Made by a program: the position numbers and the translations under genes
Notes under the pieces: generated by a model
Seen by the model: only the letters and a program-made list of their open reading frames with translations
Told to the model about the DNA's origin: nothing
Databases searched by the model: none
Shown here: in pieces, positions 1 to 10,339 of the stretch
Layout of the letters: every line of letters begins with the position of its first letter
How positions within the stretch are numbered: the stretch's first letter is position 1
Assembly: GCA_949317995.1 (NCBI GenBank)
Contig: OX439040.1
Location: 71,893,972-71,957,971, forward strand
DNA: 64,000 nt
Reading direction: 5' to 3'
From: Acholoe squamosa
Lineage: Eukaryota > Annelida > Polychaeta > Phyllodocida > Polynoidae

Positions 1-1290
1 AAATTAATACATAATGGATGAATAAGTGTGATGAGGTTAGAGGGTAACCGGTGAGGTTAGCTGGGAAAAATCCAGCAAACCTCACCTCGTCCTCGATTAT
101 CCATACATTAATAGCTTATTCACCACCACTGCATTGATGCTTCTGGCTTGCATTTCAGTGTTCAACATTACCATATCACTGGTGTGAGATGCATGGACAC
201 AGTGCCTCTAAGCTATATGCCACTGTGGCATTTATGTATCACAGTACCTACTTCTGTGTAAAAGCTGTGCTTGCCCTTTACATGGTTAAACATGTGGTGA
301 TGACAATGATGCTTATCTAAGATAAGTAGGGCAGGAATCTTTGCACTCATCATGTCAATCTAGAAATTATGGTATGACAGAGAGTAGCTCTCCATGCAGT
401 ACACTGTGAGAAGTTTATCTTTTATAACAGAGATGTCTCTTGTAGGCTTACAGGGGAAAGTGTTGTACTCTCAAATACCGTGACTCTTACTGTAATACCA
501 AGGCTTTGTATGTGGAGATACATGTGTACGGTGAGTGATCCTATATAATTACTCTGTATGCAGTATGCCCTTGGCCAGCCAGTGACCCTAGTGGCCCTAC
601 AAAGGGTTTACCGAAATAGCCTTACATGTACTTTTCCCCACTGGAGGTCAGTAGTATGCCATATGTTTAGTATGTGTAGTCTTATATTGCACAAGTCAAT
701 CCAATATAGTCCCCAGAGCTTAATAATGAATTGCAATATGTTATACCAAGGTTATCACATTGTTGAATGATTTACGGTGCCGGGAGCGGATAATGAAGTT
801 TGAATAGTATGCGCTAAATGAACCCATTTTGATACAAGTTGTTATGTTGGCATATGGTCTTAGGCCATTCCGCCCGCCACGCGCGCTCCCTACCAGCTCT
901 ATGAAAATGCCTGTAGGACACAGGTGAATGTAACTCTTTGCGTCCTCGCTGTCCAGTCCGCTCGACGGTTTATTTGATTCGAACCAGAGCCCTGTCATCG
1001 ATTGAAAAAGTCTAAATTGAGGAGAATAAGATATACCATGATGGATTCAAGGACATGACGACTTATATATGTGTGTTTATGATTACATCTCTTGTCAAAG
1101 ACTCCAGATTTGCTGTATTTACAGTGTCAATGGAGAATATGTGCTTGCATACCAATGACTTGGCAAGAAAGCAATATGGCGGAGGAGCGGCCTCTTCACA
1201 TTGACTCGCAAAAAATAACATTGATTTTCATGGTTTTATAAGGTAAATATATTTAATTTGATGGTGGAAACCATGGTATGAACCACATGG

Positions 1291-1405
1291 ATAACAAATG
1301 GAGGTTCGCTCGGTGATTCTATCAGCTAGATAAGAAGGAACTCGGCCCATGGCCTCGTGCTTGTTATCTGCCGATAGAATCACCTTGTGAACTTCTATTT
1401 GTCAT
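1291..1405. repeat. Short foldback element (hairpin)
   Basis: Positions 1291-1333 and 1364-1405 are imperfect inverted repeats, both carrying the core GGTGATTCTATC or its complement, around a short GC-richer centre. The size and symmetry are those of a small foldback MITE (non-autonomous DNA transposon derivative). No target-site duplication could be resolved. Confidence 0.6.
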
Positions 1406-1811
1406 TTATGCCCTTTATAAGAACCTCAACAGGTTCAATCTAGCATTGTGAACCAATGATATTGAGAAGAAACTAGGATCAACCAATAGTATGCATACAT
1501 GACACCATAACTCTGTCTAAATCTGAAATAAAAGTCCTTGGACTCTGGGGTTGAAGCTAGCATAGGCCTACCTGCCTTTAGGTTATTTCAGTGTTAAAAC
1601 TAAATGACTATGAAATGGTTTGGGTGAGATGGTCCTCTTACCCTCAATAGTGCCTCATGTCATTGGATTGGAGACAGGTTTGTCTTCTTTAGGCATGCAT
1701 GATTTATACGATCAATGCATCCATAGAGCGCACACATAAATGATATTGTGGGCATGATTACCATGAACTGACCCCAATAGCAGAGTATATAGCAGTCTCT
1801 TTTATAACATA

Positions 1812-1813
<2 letters not shown>

Positions 1814-1875
<62 letters not shown>
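1814..1875. repeat. (TA)n microsatellite
   Basis: An almost pure TA dinucleotide tract. It abuts the left TIR of the 1.3-kb element at 1876. A second TA tract abuts the right TIR, so the element appears to have inserted into, or seeded, one TA array. Confidence 0.95.
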
Positions 1876-1876
<1 letters not shown>

Positions 1877-3167
1877 GGGTCAATCCACTGAAAGTGGGCA
1901 CTTGTCCATGGTAGAGGGTCATTTTTAAAAACTAAGAATTAGATCATGAAACTTAATTTTATTGATAGCCCTATATCTTGGCTCTTAGGAAAGGTTCATT
2001 CAAGTCACTAACTCCCAAGCGGTCAGTTTTTATTGCAAATATTCAAAATTATGAAAATGTAATGGGCGTGAGCAAAATGAATTCTTCTCTACATCACAGA
2101 AATATTTGTCATAACTACATGATTTTCAGTTAGGATATTTGACAAAAGGTCCCGAAGACACACTATGAAGAAAATAGGAAAAAAAGATGGATATTTACAA
2201 TACATAAGGAAATAATATGAATGTAATGGGCGTGAGCGTAATGGGCGTGAGCGAAACAACTTTCCCAGGCTTCAGACAGCAACTCAGCAATATAACCTCA
2301 CCCAGAATTAATCTAGGCAATAAAAATAATCTAAGAATACTTATAGGATGCATTTGGAATGCATCAAGCCTGCCAACATGCTTGCAGTGTATTTTACTCA
2401 CGCCCATTATGCTCACGCCCATTACGCTCACGCCCATTACATCTGTCAGTTAACCCTTCTTTTTGGCATAAGAAAGGCATGTAGAGACTAGTCTTTTTTT
2501 TAAATGACTTATTAACAATAGATATTCAAGTTAGGCTGGTTGAAAGAAAGAAAACTTTGATAGTATTTATCCTGGATGCAGAAATTTGAATGTAATGGGC
2601 GTGAGCAAAATGGACTTGAAAATACTTGAATATGTACTGCACAGTCATGCCTGCAAGTAGACCCTAAGTTTCTGTACCAGAAAATCCCCTATGATGACCC
2701 TAATCTTGGTGGGAAAGTAGAAGATTGAGGGTAGTGTTTTAGTAGGCCTACCAGTGTACTTTCATTTTGCTCACGCCCATTACAGCACCTGTATTTGGTT
2801 ATAGAAATGAACAGGGGAAAAGGAATGCCAACCAGAGCACCTCCAAACAACATGAAAATGTTAGATAGGACCCCCCACTAAGGAATAGATAAAATTATAT
2901 TGGTCTGTTGCTGTTTGGCTTGATGGTATAGACCCTGGGATGAGGTGGAAATTGAATAAAAAGGCAATTTTTGGCCATTTTTTAACTTTGGGCCACCATA
3001 TCGAAAAAAATAGCAGGCTGACATATGTAAACTTGCCCTTCTTTTGAAGCCCAAGGTGTTTTCTTTGAAATGAAACCAGAAATAAGAAGAATGGTTACTT
3101 ACTTTTTATTTTACAGCCCCCTGTATCCAAAAAAGACCCAGGTGCGCACTTTCAGTGGATTGACCCA
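1876..3167. mobile_element. Non-autonomous TIR DNA transposon, family 1, copy 1
   Basis: The two ends are inverted repeats: the left begins TGGGTCAATCCACTGAAAGT and the right ends with its near-complement, ACTTTCAGTGGATTGACCCA. A second copy with the same ends lies at 46320-47618 in the same orientation. Inside are eight copies of ATGGGCGTGAGC. Four are forward (2062, 2226, 2241, 2595) and four inverted (2396, 2411, 2426, 2769), so the array is close to mirror-symmetric. The inverted copy at 2396 has one mismatch. Symmetric subterminal motifs of this kind are usually transposase-binding sites in non-autonomous elements (inference). No transposase-like frame is present. Superfamily is not assigned; flanks are all TA, so the target duplication is unreadable here. 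Confidence 0.85.
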
Positions 3168-3177
3168 TATATATATG

Positions 3178-3239
<62 letters not shown>
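3168..3239. repeat. (TA)n microsatellite
   Basis: TA tract directly following the right TIR of the element ending at 3167, with one ATGTATGT interruption near its start. Confidence 0.95.
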
Positions 3240-3242
<3 letters not shown>

Positions 3243-3261
3243 TACATTTGTTGTTGATTAA

Positions 3262-3640
3262 CAGAACCCCTTGCTGTAATTCTACAATTTGAGTTTCTGT
3301 AATTCTACAGCAATAGTTGCTGGAACCTTAGTTGCCAGCAAAGGTTTCTATAAATTTACAGTATATTTTATTTTTCATTTACAGCAAAGGTTGCTGGCCA
3401 TTCACAGAAAATATTGCTGTTTATTTACAGGACATTTCTCTGTAATTCTACAATACATTTTTCTGTTAACTTACAGCATATGTTTCTGTAGAACTGATTG
3501 GTCTTGGTGTATGATCACACTGAATGTTACTGTATGATTACTCTGAATTGTTCTGTAGAATTACAGTGATTCACCCCCTGTAGATTTACAGCAAAGTATA
3601 CTGGAACCAAAGTTGCCAAGGGATGTTGCTGTAAAATAAC
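3262..3640. repeat. Array of short palindromic CTGTAATTCTACAG-like units
   Basis: About a dozen variants of a self-complementary motif (TGCTGTAATTCTACAG, CTGTAGATTTACAGC and similar) occur every 20-40 bp, interleaved with GCAAAGGTTGCTGG-like spacers. Because the motif is palindromic, the array has no clear strand. It could be the inside of a foldback or satellite-like element. No coding potential. Confidence 0.6.
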
Positions 3641-3656
3641 CCTGCCTACCTCTTGG

Positions 3657-4484
3657 AGTGTATAATACGGAGCCCTAATAGGATAAACCAAAAATAATTT
3701 TTTCCCAGAAAAATATTCTTGCGGATACTGAAGAATTCTTGCGGATACTGAAGAATTCTTGTGGGTACAGGGATATTGTTGCATGTATACAGGATCATTC
3801 TTGCGGGTACAGAATCATTCTTGTGGATACAGGGACATTCTTACATATTTAGTAATATTTTCTAGATGAATAAAAAAAAATACCGCCAGGGCATACCAAT
3901 TAAAGTAGGCCTAGTCCATGTCTCTGCATCATAGGTAGGCCTACCATAATATCCCCTTAGGCCATAGCTGGTAGGCACTTAGGGCAAGAAGGGTATAAAG
4001 CCATATATGAGGGGGTCCTCATGTCCATTTTTTCTGCATCTCAAAGAATTCGTTTTCAGATGAAAAAATATTTGTGCAGCCACATAAAATGTTTCTGCAC
4101 CTGCAAGAATTGTCTGCACATATAAGAATGCCCCTGTACCCACTAGAATGTTCCTTGTTCCGCAGAAATGTTCCAGTACCTGTAGGAATATTTTTGGTAT
4201 GTTCTGTTAGGGGCGCCGTATATGTGGGTAATTCTACAATTCTAAACCTTAAAAATGTTAGAATATTCCCGTTCCCCAGAAATCTTCCTGTACCCACAGA
4301 CATCTTCCTGTATCTGCAGGAATGTCCCTGTATCCGCAGGAATGTCCCTGTTCTGCCAGGAATGTCTCTGTTTCTGCAGGAATGTCGCTGTTTCAGCAGG
4401 AATGTTCCTGTTTCCACAAGGATATTCTTTGCATGAAAAAAAAACCTTTGGTATGTCCTATTAGGGGCTCTGTAGTATAAACTT
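3657..4484. mobile_element. Foldback element with inverted minisatellite arms
   Basis: The ends mirror each other: the left carries GAGCCCTAATAGGATAAACC and the right GTCCTATTAGGGGCTC. Inside the left end a 20-21 bp tandem repeat (GAATTCTTGCGGATACTGAA and variants) spans about 3718-3850. The right arm (about 4260-4430) carries the same repeat in inverted orientation (AGGAATGTCCCTGTATCCGC and variants). The middle (3850-4070) is unrelated AT-rich DNA. A further internal copy of the end sequence occurs near 4191-4227. Tandem repeats inside long terminal inverted arms are the hallmark of foldback (FB/Galileo-type) transposons. Assignment to a superfamily is not possible by eye. Confidence 0.65.
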
Positions 4485-7400
4485 ATAAATGGTTAGTAGG
4501 GGCAATTCCCCTTAGCCTCTTAAATCTGAGGCTGTAAAGACCTAAGTGCATCAATGCACTTTGGTCTTTACTATGTCTAGGTGTGACTCTGGTGGGCAAC
4601 TCTAATGTGCTGCATTTATGCCATCATTAGACTTTTAGGATATTGTTAGTTGTGTTATCCTATATACAATAGGGCACCATTTAAGAATAACTTTGCAACA
4701 CCAAAACTTTTTTTCGAATTTCGACAGATTGCCCATGAAACATAATTTGGGATCATATGGCCAACAGGTTGGAGCCCAGAGGAGCAATATCATATTTCAA
4801 ATGTTGATACAGCCCTTGATGCGTCAAGTGGGATCAACGGCCAAAATGTTGCATTGGCGAGTAACAACAGGAGGAAGGGAAAAGGTTTTCGGTTTTGAGG
4901 GAGTTTGGTGTTATGAGCAAAATGAGAAGAGAAAAAGAACTTAAATGGTGAAATTAAAGGTGACAAGATCTGATCAATATGGATAGATCATACTGGCACT
5001 CAACAAGGTGAGTGGCGTAAATGCATTACTCTTTGATGGGTGTATGTGAAAAGAAGATAGAGATGATGATTATCTTTCATAAGTGGGACAGGAATTCATG
5101 TGCCCTCTTACTATGTCAACCTTGAAACTGGACCTGCCACTCATGCTTTTCAGAAATGCCAGAGAGGAGCTCGTCAGCATGTTTTGACAGTCGGCCTTCC
5201 CGACCTCTTCTAGTTCAAGGTACCTGTTTACATGAGGTTACTGCCAGACGACTGTTCTTGCAAAAGACAAAAGCTAACCTTTCCAGTGGTAATCATGTTA
5301 TGTCAAAGACAGCTTGGAATTCTTTAGTTCAGACACCTCATCAAGCAATCAGAAGATGTCAAATCTGAACCGGATCTCCATTGAAGAACCCTTATCCCCT
5401 ATTATAACGGGGACTTAACACATGGTTTAAAGTGACTGCCATTGAGTTAAATTGTGTAAAACAAGTATGCAAAGAATCGACCCATCAGCCTGTAAAAACA
5501 CCCAAGGATAATGGCTGTTCTCTCAAGCAGTCACATGAGAGTCTCACCACATTTGAAGCTTTCACTGTTGGGAATTAAGTACTGCACAGGGGATCTAACA
5601 TTCCAATACAAAGTACCATGACACTGCACAGAAACCATGAGTATTGTTATTCAGGAATTCATCGCAAGCTTTGTTACTATGGAGAATTGCCTACTCTCAC
5701 TTGTAATGGTTGCCAGCCTGTTGTAATCTCTTTTACGTTTTCTCCCATTCTATTTACAGTAACGCGAGTGAAAAAGGAAAAGGTGCCAGGCTGTTGGAAT
5801 CCCATTTATGTTCTGTCCTATTCTATTTGCAGTGGAGCGTAGGGCTTGCAAACAATGAAACGATTTCAAGCAGCAAATATGAGAGTAATATAAGCCCTAA
5901 TATGAATCTCATGTCAAACCCAGCAATGCTCACAGTTTTCAGGCTTGAACTAGACATACAAATATAATTTCTCACATATTTCACTTGAAAGGTTTGCTAT
6001 GTTAAATTCAAGGCAAAAATATAAGACCTCATCTCAAAGTCAGGCCATTTTCTTTGATGGATATGATGAAAGGACAGCTTCATGAGAAACCCTTTGGTGG
6101 CATCTGTGTATTCACCCTACATCTCATTAGTACTCTTTTGAGGCTTTACTCCGATGGTCCAGGTCTTTTCCTAATATCACCTATAATCAAATGCAAAGGA
6201 CCCAAATGGAACTTACTGTGCCTGGGGAGATATGTTGGCTAGATCTCTTTGACTAAAATGAATTGCACTGAAAATTCTAACCATACAAATAAAAGTATAG
6301 CTAAAAACTTTGAATAGTCTCTCATCTCTGACCCCTGTACTTCAAAGTACAAAGGTGCATTATGCCAATTTCCATTTCCTTTCATAATGCATTACATCTT
6401 AGTGAACTCCCAAAGAAGATTCACTAATGCTGTACCATAGATTAGATTATTTTTGCCTGAAACAGGTATGTAACTATATATACATATTTGATGAGGTATG
6501 GATTGATATGACCGAGAAACTGGAAAAGACCCTAGCTTCCAGTTGACTATATACACTGCAGTGAGCAGCTATCAGTCATCGCCTCTCAGGGAGGGTGTTA
6601 GGCCCAAAAGAGCTGCTTAACCACCTTAATTGCAATTGAGCTAATGACTGTGGCAATGATTGGTCAGATCCTCCTAGTTTTTTACATTTTAACCCATTAA
6701 GACCTGGTTGATAGCTCTTTATCACCATGGTGCATCAGTGTGCTTGATTAATCTGCACTATCGGGTCAGTAGGATGAAAAAGATGTAGCTGCAGTGAAGC
6801 ATTGTTGTGACTGATCTATGACTACCATTGTGTAAAACACTATGCTGCTCTTAAATGTCCTCAACAACATGCCTAGTTTCTTGTACCATAAGTGTAGGTA
6901 GATTAAAGTAATTCTAAATAATTCACTGAATGCATTGTGACAATTTTGTGGTATAGATGGAATCTAGCTCAATCCATACCTGTAATTCGTTCATTTCTAC
7001 TTTGTTTGGTTGATTTATTACCATTTTTCAAAAATATTTCCAGAGTAATCATCCCTGTCAAAAGTCCTAAAGTCAAATATAAGCATTTAGCTGTATTCTT
7101 TTGATCAGGGGTAAGGAGGTGCTGACCCCTACTGCATACTTATGACATTAATACCCAAGCCAGCTAGCAATGCTATAGTTCTATGGCACCACCAACGTCA
7201 TGAATATACATATTTTGCAAATACCACTACAAGTACATCCCTCTCCCAAAAATTCGGCAATACATATTGCTTTATATATATAGGTCTTATGTTGATGATG
7301 AGCAGGCTGATGAGTGGTTGGCCTATCTATTGATGGTAGCTCAAGGGGGGTGCCCTAAAATGGTTAGCTAGATACACCTTAATCCTACCAGAAAAACCAT

Positions 7401-10339
7401 CCCAGGTCACAGAGAGATTCTTAGTGTTAGCTATTTTCCCACTCTAATAATAGCTATATAAATTGAGAGAAACAATTGGAATATCACTTTATCATGAAGA
7501 TTTAGACTTATCCTGTACTACTGATATACTATAATACACCACACATCCATTATAGATAGTCCAGGGCATGTTTAATGCTGGGTCTTTTAGCACTGTTACA
7601 CATATGGTGACGAGAGTTGGCTGAACAGCTGGCCTCTCTAATAAGTGATGGCTTTGACAGGACAGTATTTCCTAGGGGGAGCATACAAAATATCATTATG
7701 CAGAGTCTGAATCTGAGTCATTTACAAGTTCTGGCACTCCTTCATGGAACAACTGCACATTAACATGTGGATTGCAATACATGATTTATGATCATTGTCT
7801 TATAACCATACCTCAGACCCCAGGTCCCCAGAAACCAGTTATAGCCTAATGAAGGGAGCAGATCTCCTATGATAATTATTTTAGCATGCCTGAGATTGAT
7901 AGAAAAGAAGAACAATGTTAGTTCCTAGACTTTGAAAGTGATTTATATCATCTTATACAGTCTATGTATTTATTCTGCTACATCAATTCCAATACTATCC
8001 ATATAATCCATATGGGAATAAAGATTTCAGTCATAACAGGAGTAGCTCCCTACCTTGATCAATACTGAAGAGGTGATTTAAAATTCATTTTATTCTTTGA
8101 ATAAAGATTTATCCCCAGATTATCTGCATTCCAGAACATCTATTTGATGTGAACATGGGAATAGGTAGCCTTTATCTGATTAATATCACAGGTCTTTACA
8201 AAATGTAAATGCATTAGCTCTGAAACCTTCCTTTTGAAGGTAGTAAACATAGTAACAAAAATCGCCCTTGACAATGCATGGCTACAGGTGACAGTAATTG
8301 TCCTGGTGGAAGGGTAAAAAGAATCCTGAGAAGTGAGGTTTGAAAAGGAGTGGGAGGAAATAGCAGGGTTCTCTAGTGAAAACACTTGCTTCTTTAGTAA
8401 ACAAACAACCCTATAAAGGCTCCTTTGTTTCCTGTCTAACATGAAAGAAGAGTAGGATGTGTCTGAGATCCTATGTTTTAAAGTTGAAATTCATTGGCAA
8501 TTATTAATTTCAAAATAAATTTATGTAGGCCTATCCGCAAAGAAATCACTTCGGAAAAAGAAGTTCAAACATGAGATAGGTATTGAGTGTCAGATAATTG
8601 TAAAATAATTTGTGACTAAGCAATTTTTGAAAATATATTACAAACACACATAATTTTTAAATGCCGATGCAGACCAAGAACCTAAAATCAGTTTCATATA
8701 ATCTCAGACCTTAGGCTCCTATTAGCTTCTCGATTAAGCACAATCACTGCACTCTTTTCTTTATCTCACTTCATCAATTAACACCGGGCAAATAAGAAGG
8801 GCGTTTTCCATCAGGGCTTTGACAGCAGATATTTTGAATAGTAGGGAACAGGCATACCTGGTAAAATGCATGGGGAGAGGAGCTTAGCTCATGATATGGT
8901 AGGGCTTGATATACATCAGCTAAATGTCAGGTGCTAAGTAGATTGCCTAGTAGCGTACTGTGTGTGTGGGGGGGGGGTGTAATATGCTAATGGTGTCATG
9001 CTGATATGAACAGTTCTGAGCCAGATATTCTCAAATTTTAATCTATTTGCTTATAATACATTAAACATGGCTGATTACAGTCTTGTTTTAGATATTTTGA
9101 CTATAGGTCTATAAAGCATCACAGGGTTTGGAGGGCAGGTAGGGTAGTTCACCTTGCCTAGTTAGTACCATGCCACTGGATTAGGTTTTGGCTTGCAGGT
9201 GATTGGGGTCATGGGATTATTCCACCTGAAAGCCCCAGATACTTGTGCTAGGCTGACTAGCATAGCTTGCTCTTAGAGAGGCAGAGACTACATCCAATAG
9301 TTGTCATGGAAATCAGAATTGCAGTTAGATTCTTTTTTTGCAAAAATAAGCAAAAACACAGCGATATAATATATGTGAAAAAGATAAGGTTATCCGTTTC
9401 GTTATTCGTTTAAGGTGGAAATAAAACACCTTAACTTGGTATTTAAAAACAAATTTAATGCCCAATTTTCCCCAACTCATTCATTTCATAACAAATAGAT
9501 CCTTCTCAAAATCTTACGATTGTGTTTGAAATAGCCAGCAAGGCATGATGATTTAGCCACCAGCTGTTTACTTGAGCAAGATATGTATGATCTCGAGATT
9601 TGGTCAGCATCACACTTGTGTGCACTATATTGACAGAGAGGCTTTCTTCTTTATTCCTGTAATAGATAAAGCATGCTGTTAAGACACCAACTCATTCCCC
9701 AAGATGGCAACTTGAACTGCCGCATAAGCCAAGTGTAGCCCAGGGCTTTAGGGTGTATAGCAGAAGAGCACCACTTGTTGACTCAGGCCAATGTCAATAT
9801 TACCACTAGGGTTGATAATATTAAGACACCTTGCGGAGGAGGTTTATCTGAGTTTACACTACCCACTGCAGATACTACAAACTACTCAGGTTGTGTCAGA
9901 GCAATATCAGTGGGCACAGGCCAGTAATTCAATTTGTTACTATGGCAAGTACTGGGGGTAGTCCACAGGATTATTGTCTACTTTTGTTTTTCTGCCAGAA
10001 TCTTCTACAAAAAGTTTATTTACCAATGAAATTGGTTATATCATGTTCAGTTGCCATCTAGAGGATTATATTATTGGTGTCTAAGAATAGTATAGATTTA
10101 TTGATGACAAATGGCAAAACACCAGTATTAGATTGTTTGGTTGCGCATCCAGGGAATTGAGCATCTGATGTCATGAAGTTCAACAGGTTTGAAACATTAT
10201 TTTTCATATTACCTGCGCAAACTGACTTTCTGTATGGCACGGGCAGTTTAATACTTGGTCAACTTTGGGACAAAGCTTTCTCTGTTATTTTTACTGAGAT
10301 TCCTTGTAACATAATGCATTAAACAAGTTGTACTACTAT

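Larger units (their letters stand above)
130..10260. repeat. Segmental duplication block I, copy a
   Basis: This non-coding block is repeated in order and orientation at about 10340-16310. Matching landmarks include 180-420 with 10340-10590, 4530-4620 with 10715-10805, 5590-6900 with 11830-13270, 8140-8430 with 13780-14020 and 9690-10150 with 15820-16300. Copy a is about 4 kb longer because 440-4520 holds a nest of repeats (hairpin, 1.3-kb DNA element, TA tracts, short palindromic array, minisatellite foldback) that has almost no counterpart in copy b. No reading frame inside it looks like a conserved protein. Outside the listed repeats I see no gene in 4485-10260. Confidence 0.75.

Noticed and set aside
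2195..2453. Overlapping open frames on both strands over the ATGGGCGTGAGC motifs (and the same at 46641-46899)
   Set aside because: Both strands encode near-mirror peptides because the motif array is symmetric. They are a by-product of the repeat, not proteins.
3720..4430. CRISPR-like array
   Set aside because: The 20-bp units are contiguous and degenerate, without unique spacers, in an animal-type sequence. It is a minisatellite.
4019..4436. 132-codon minus-strand and 120-codon plus-strand frames
   Set aside because: They are translations of the 20-bp minisatellite and show only periodic repeats.
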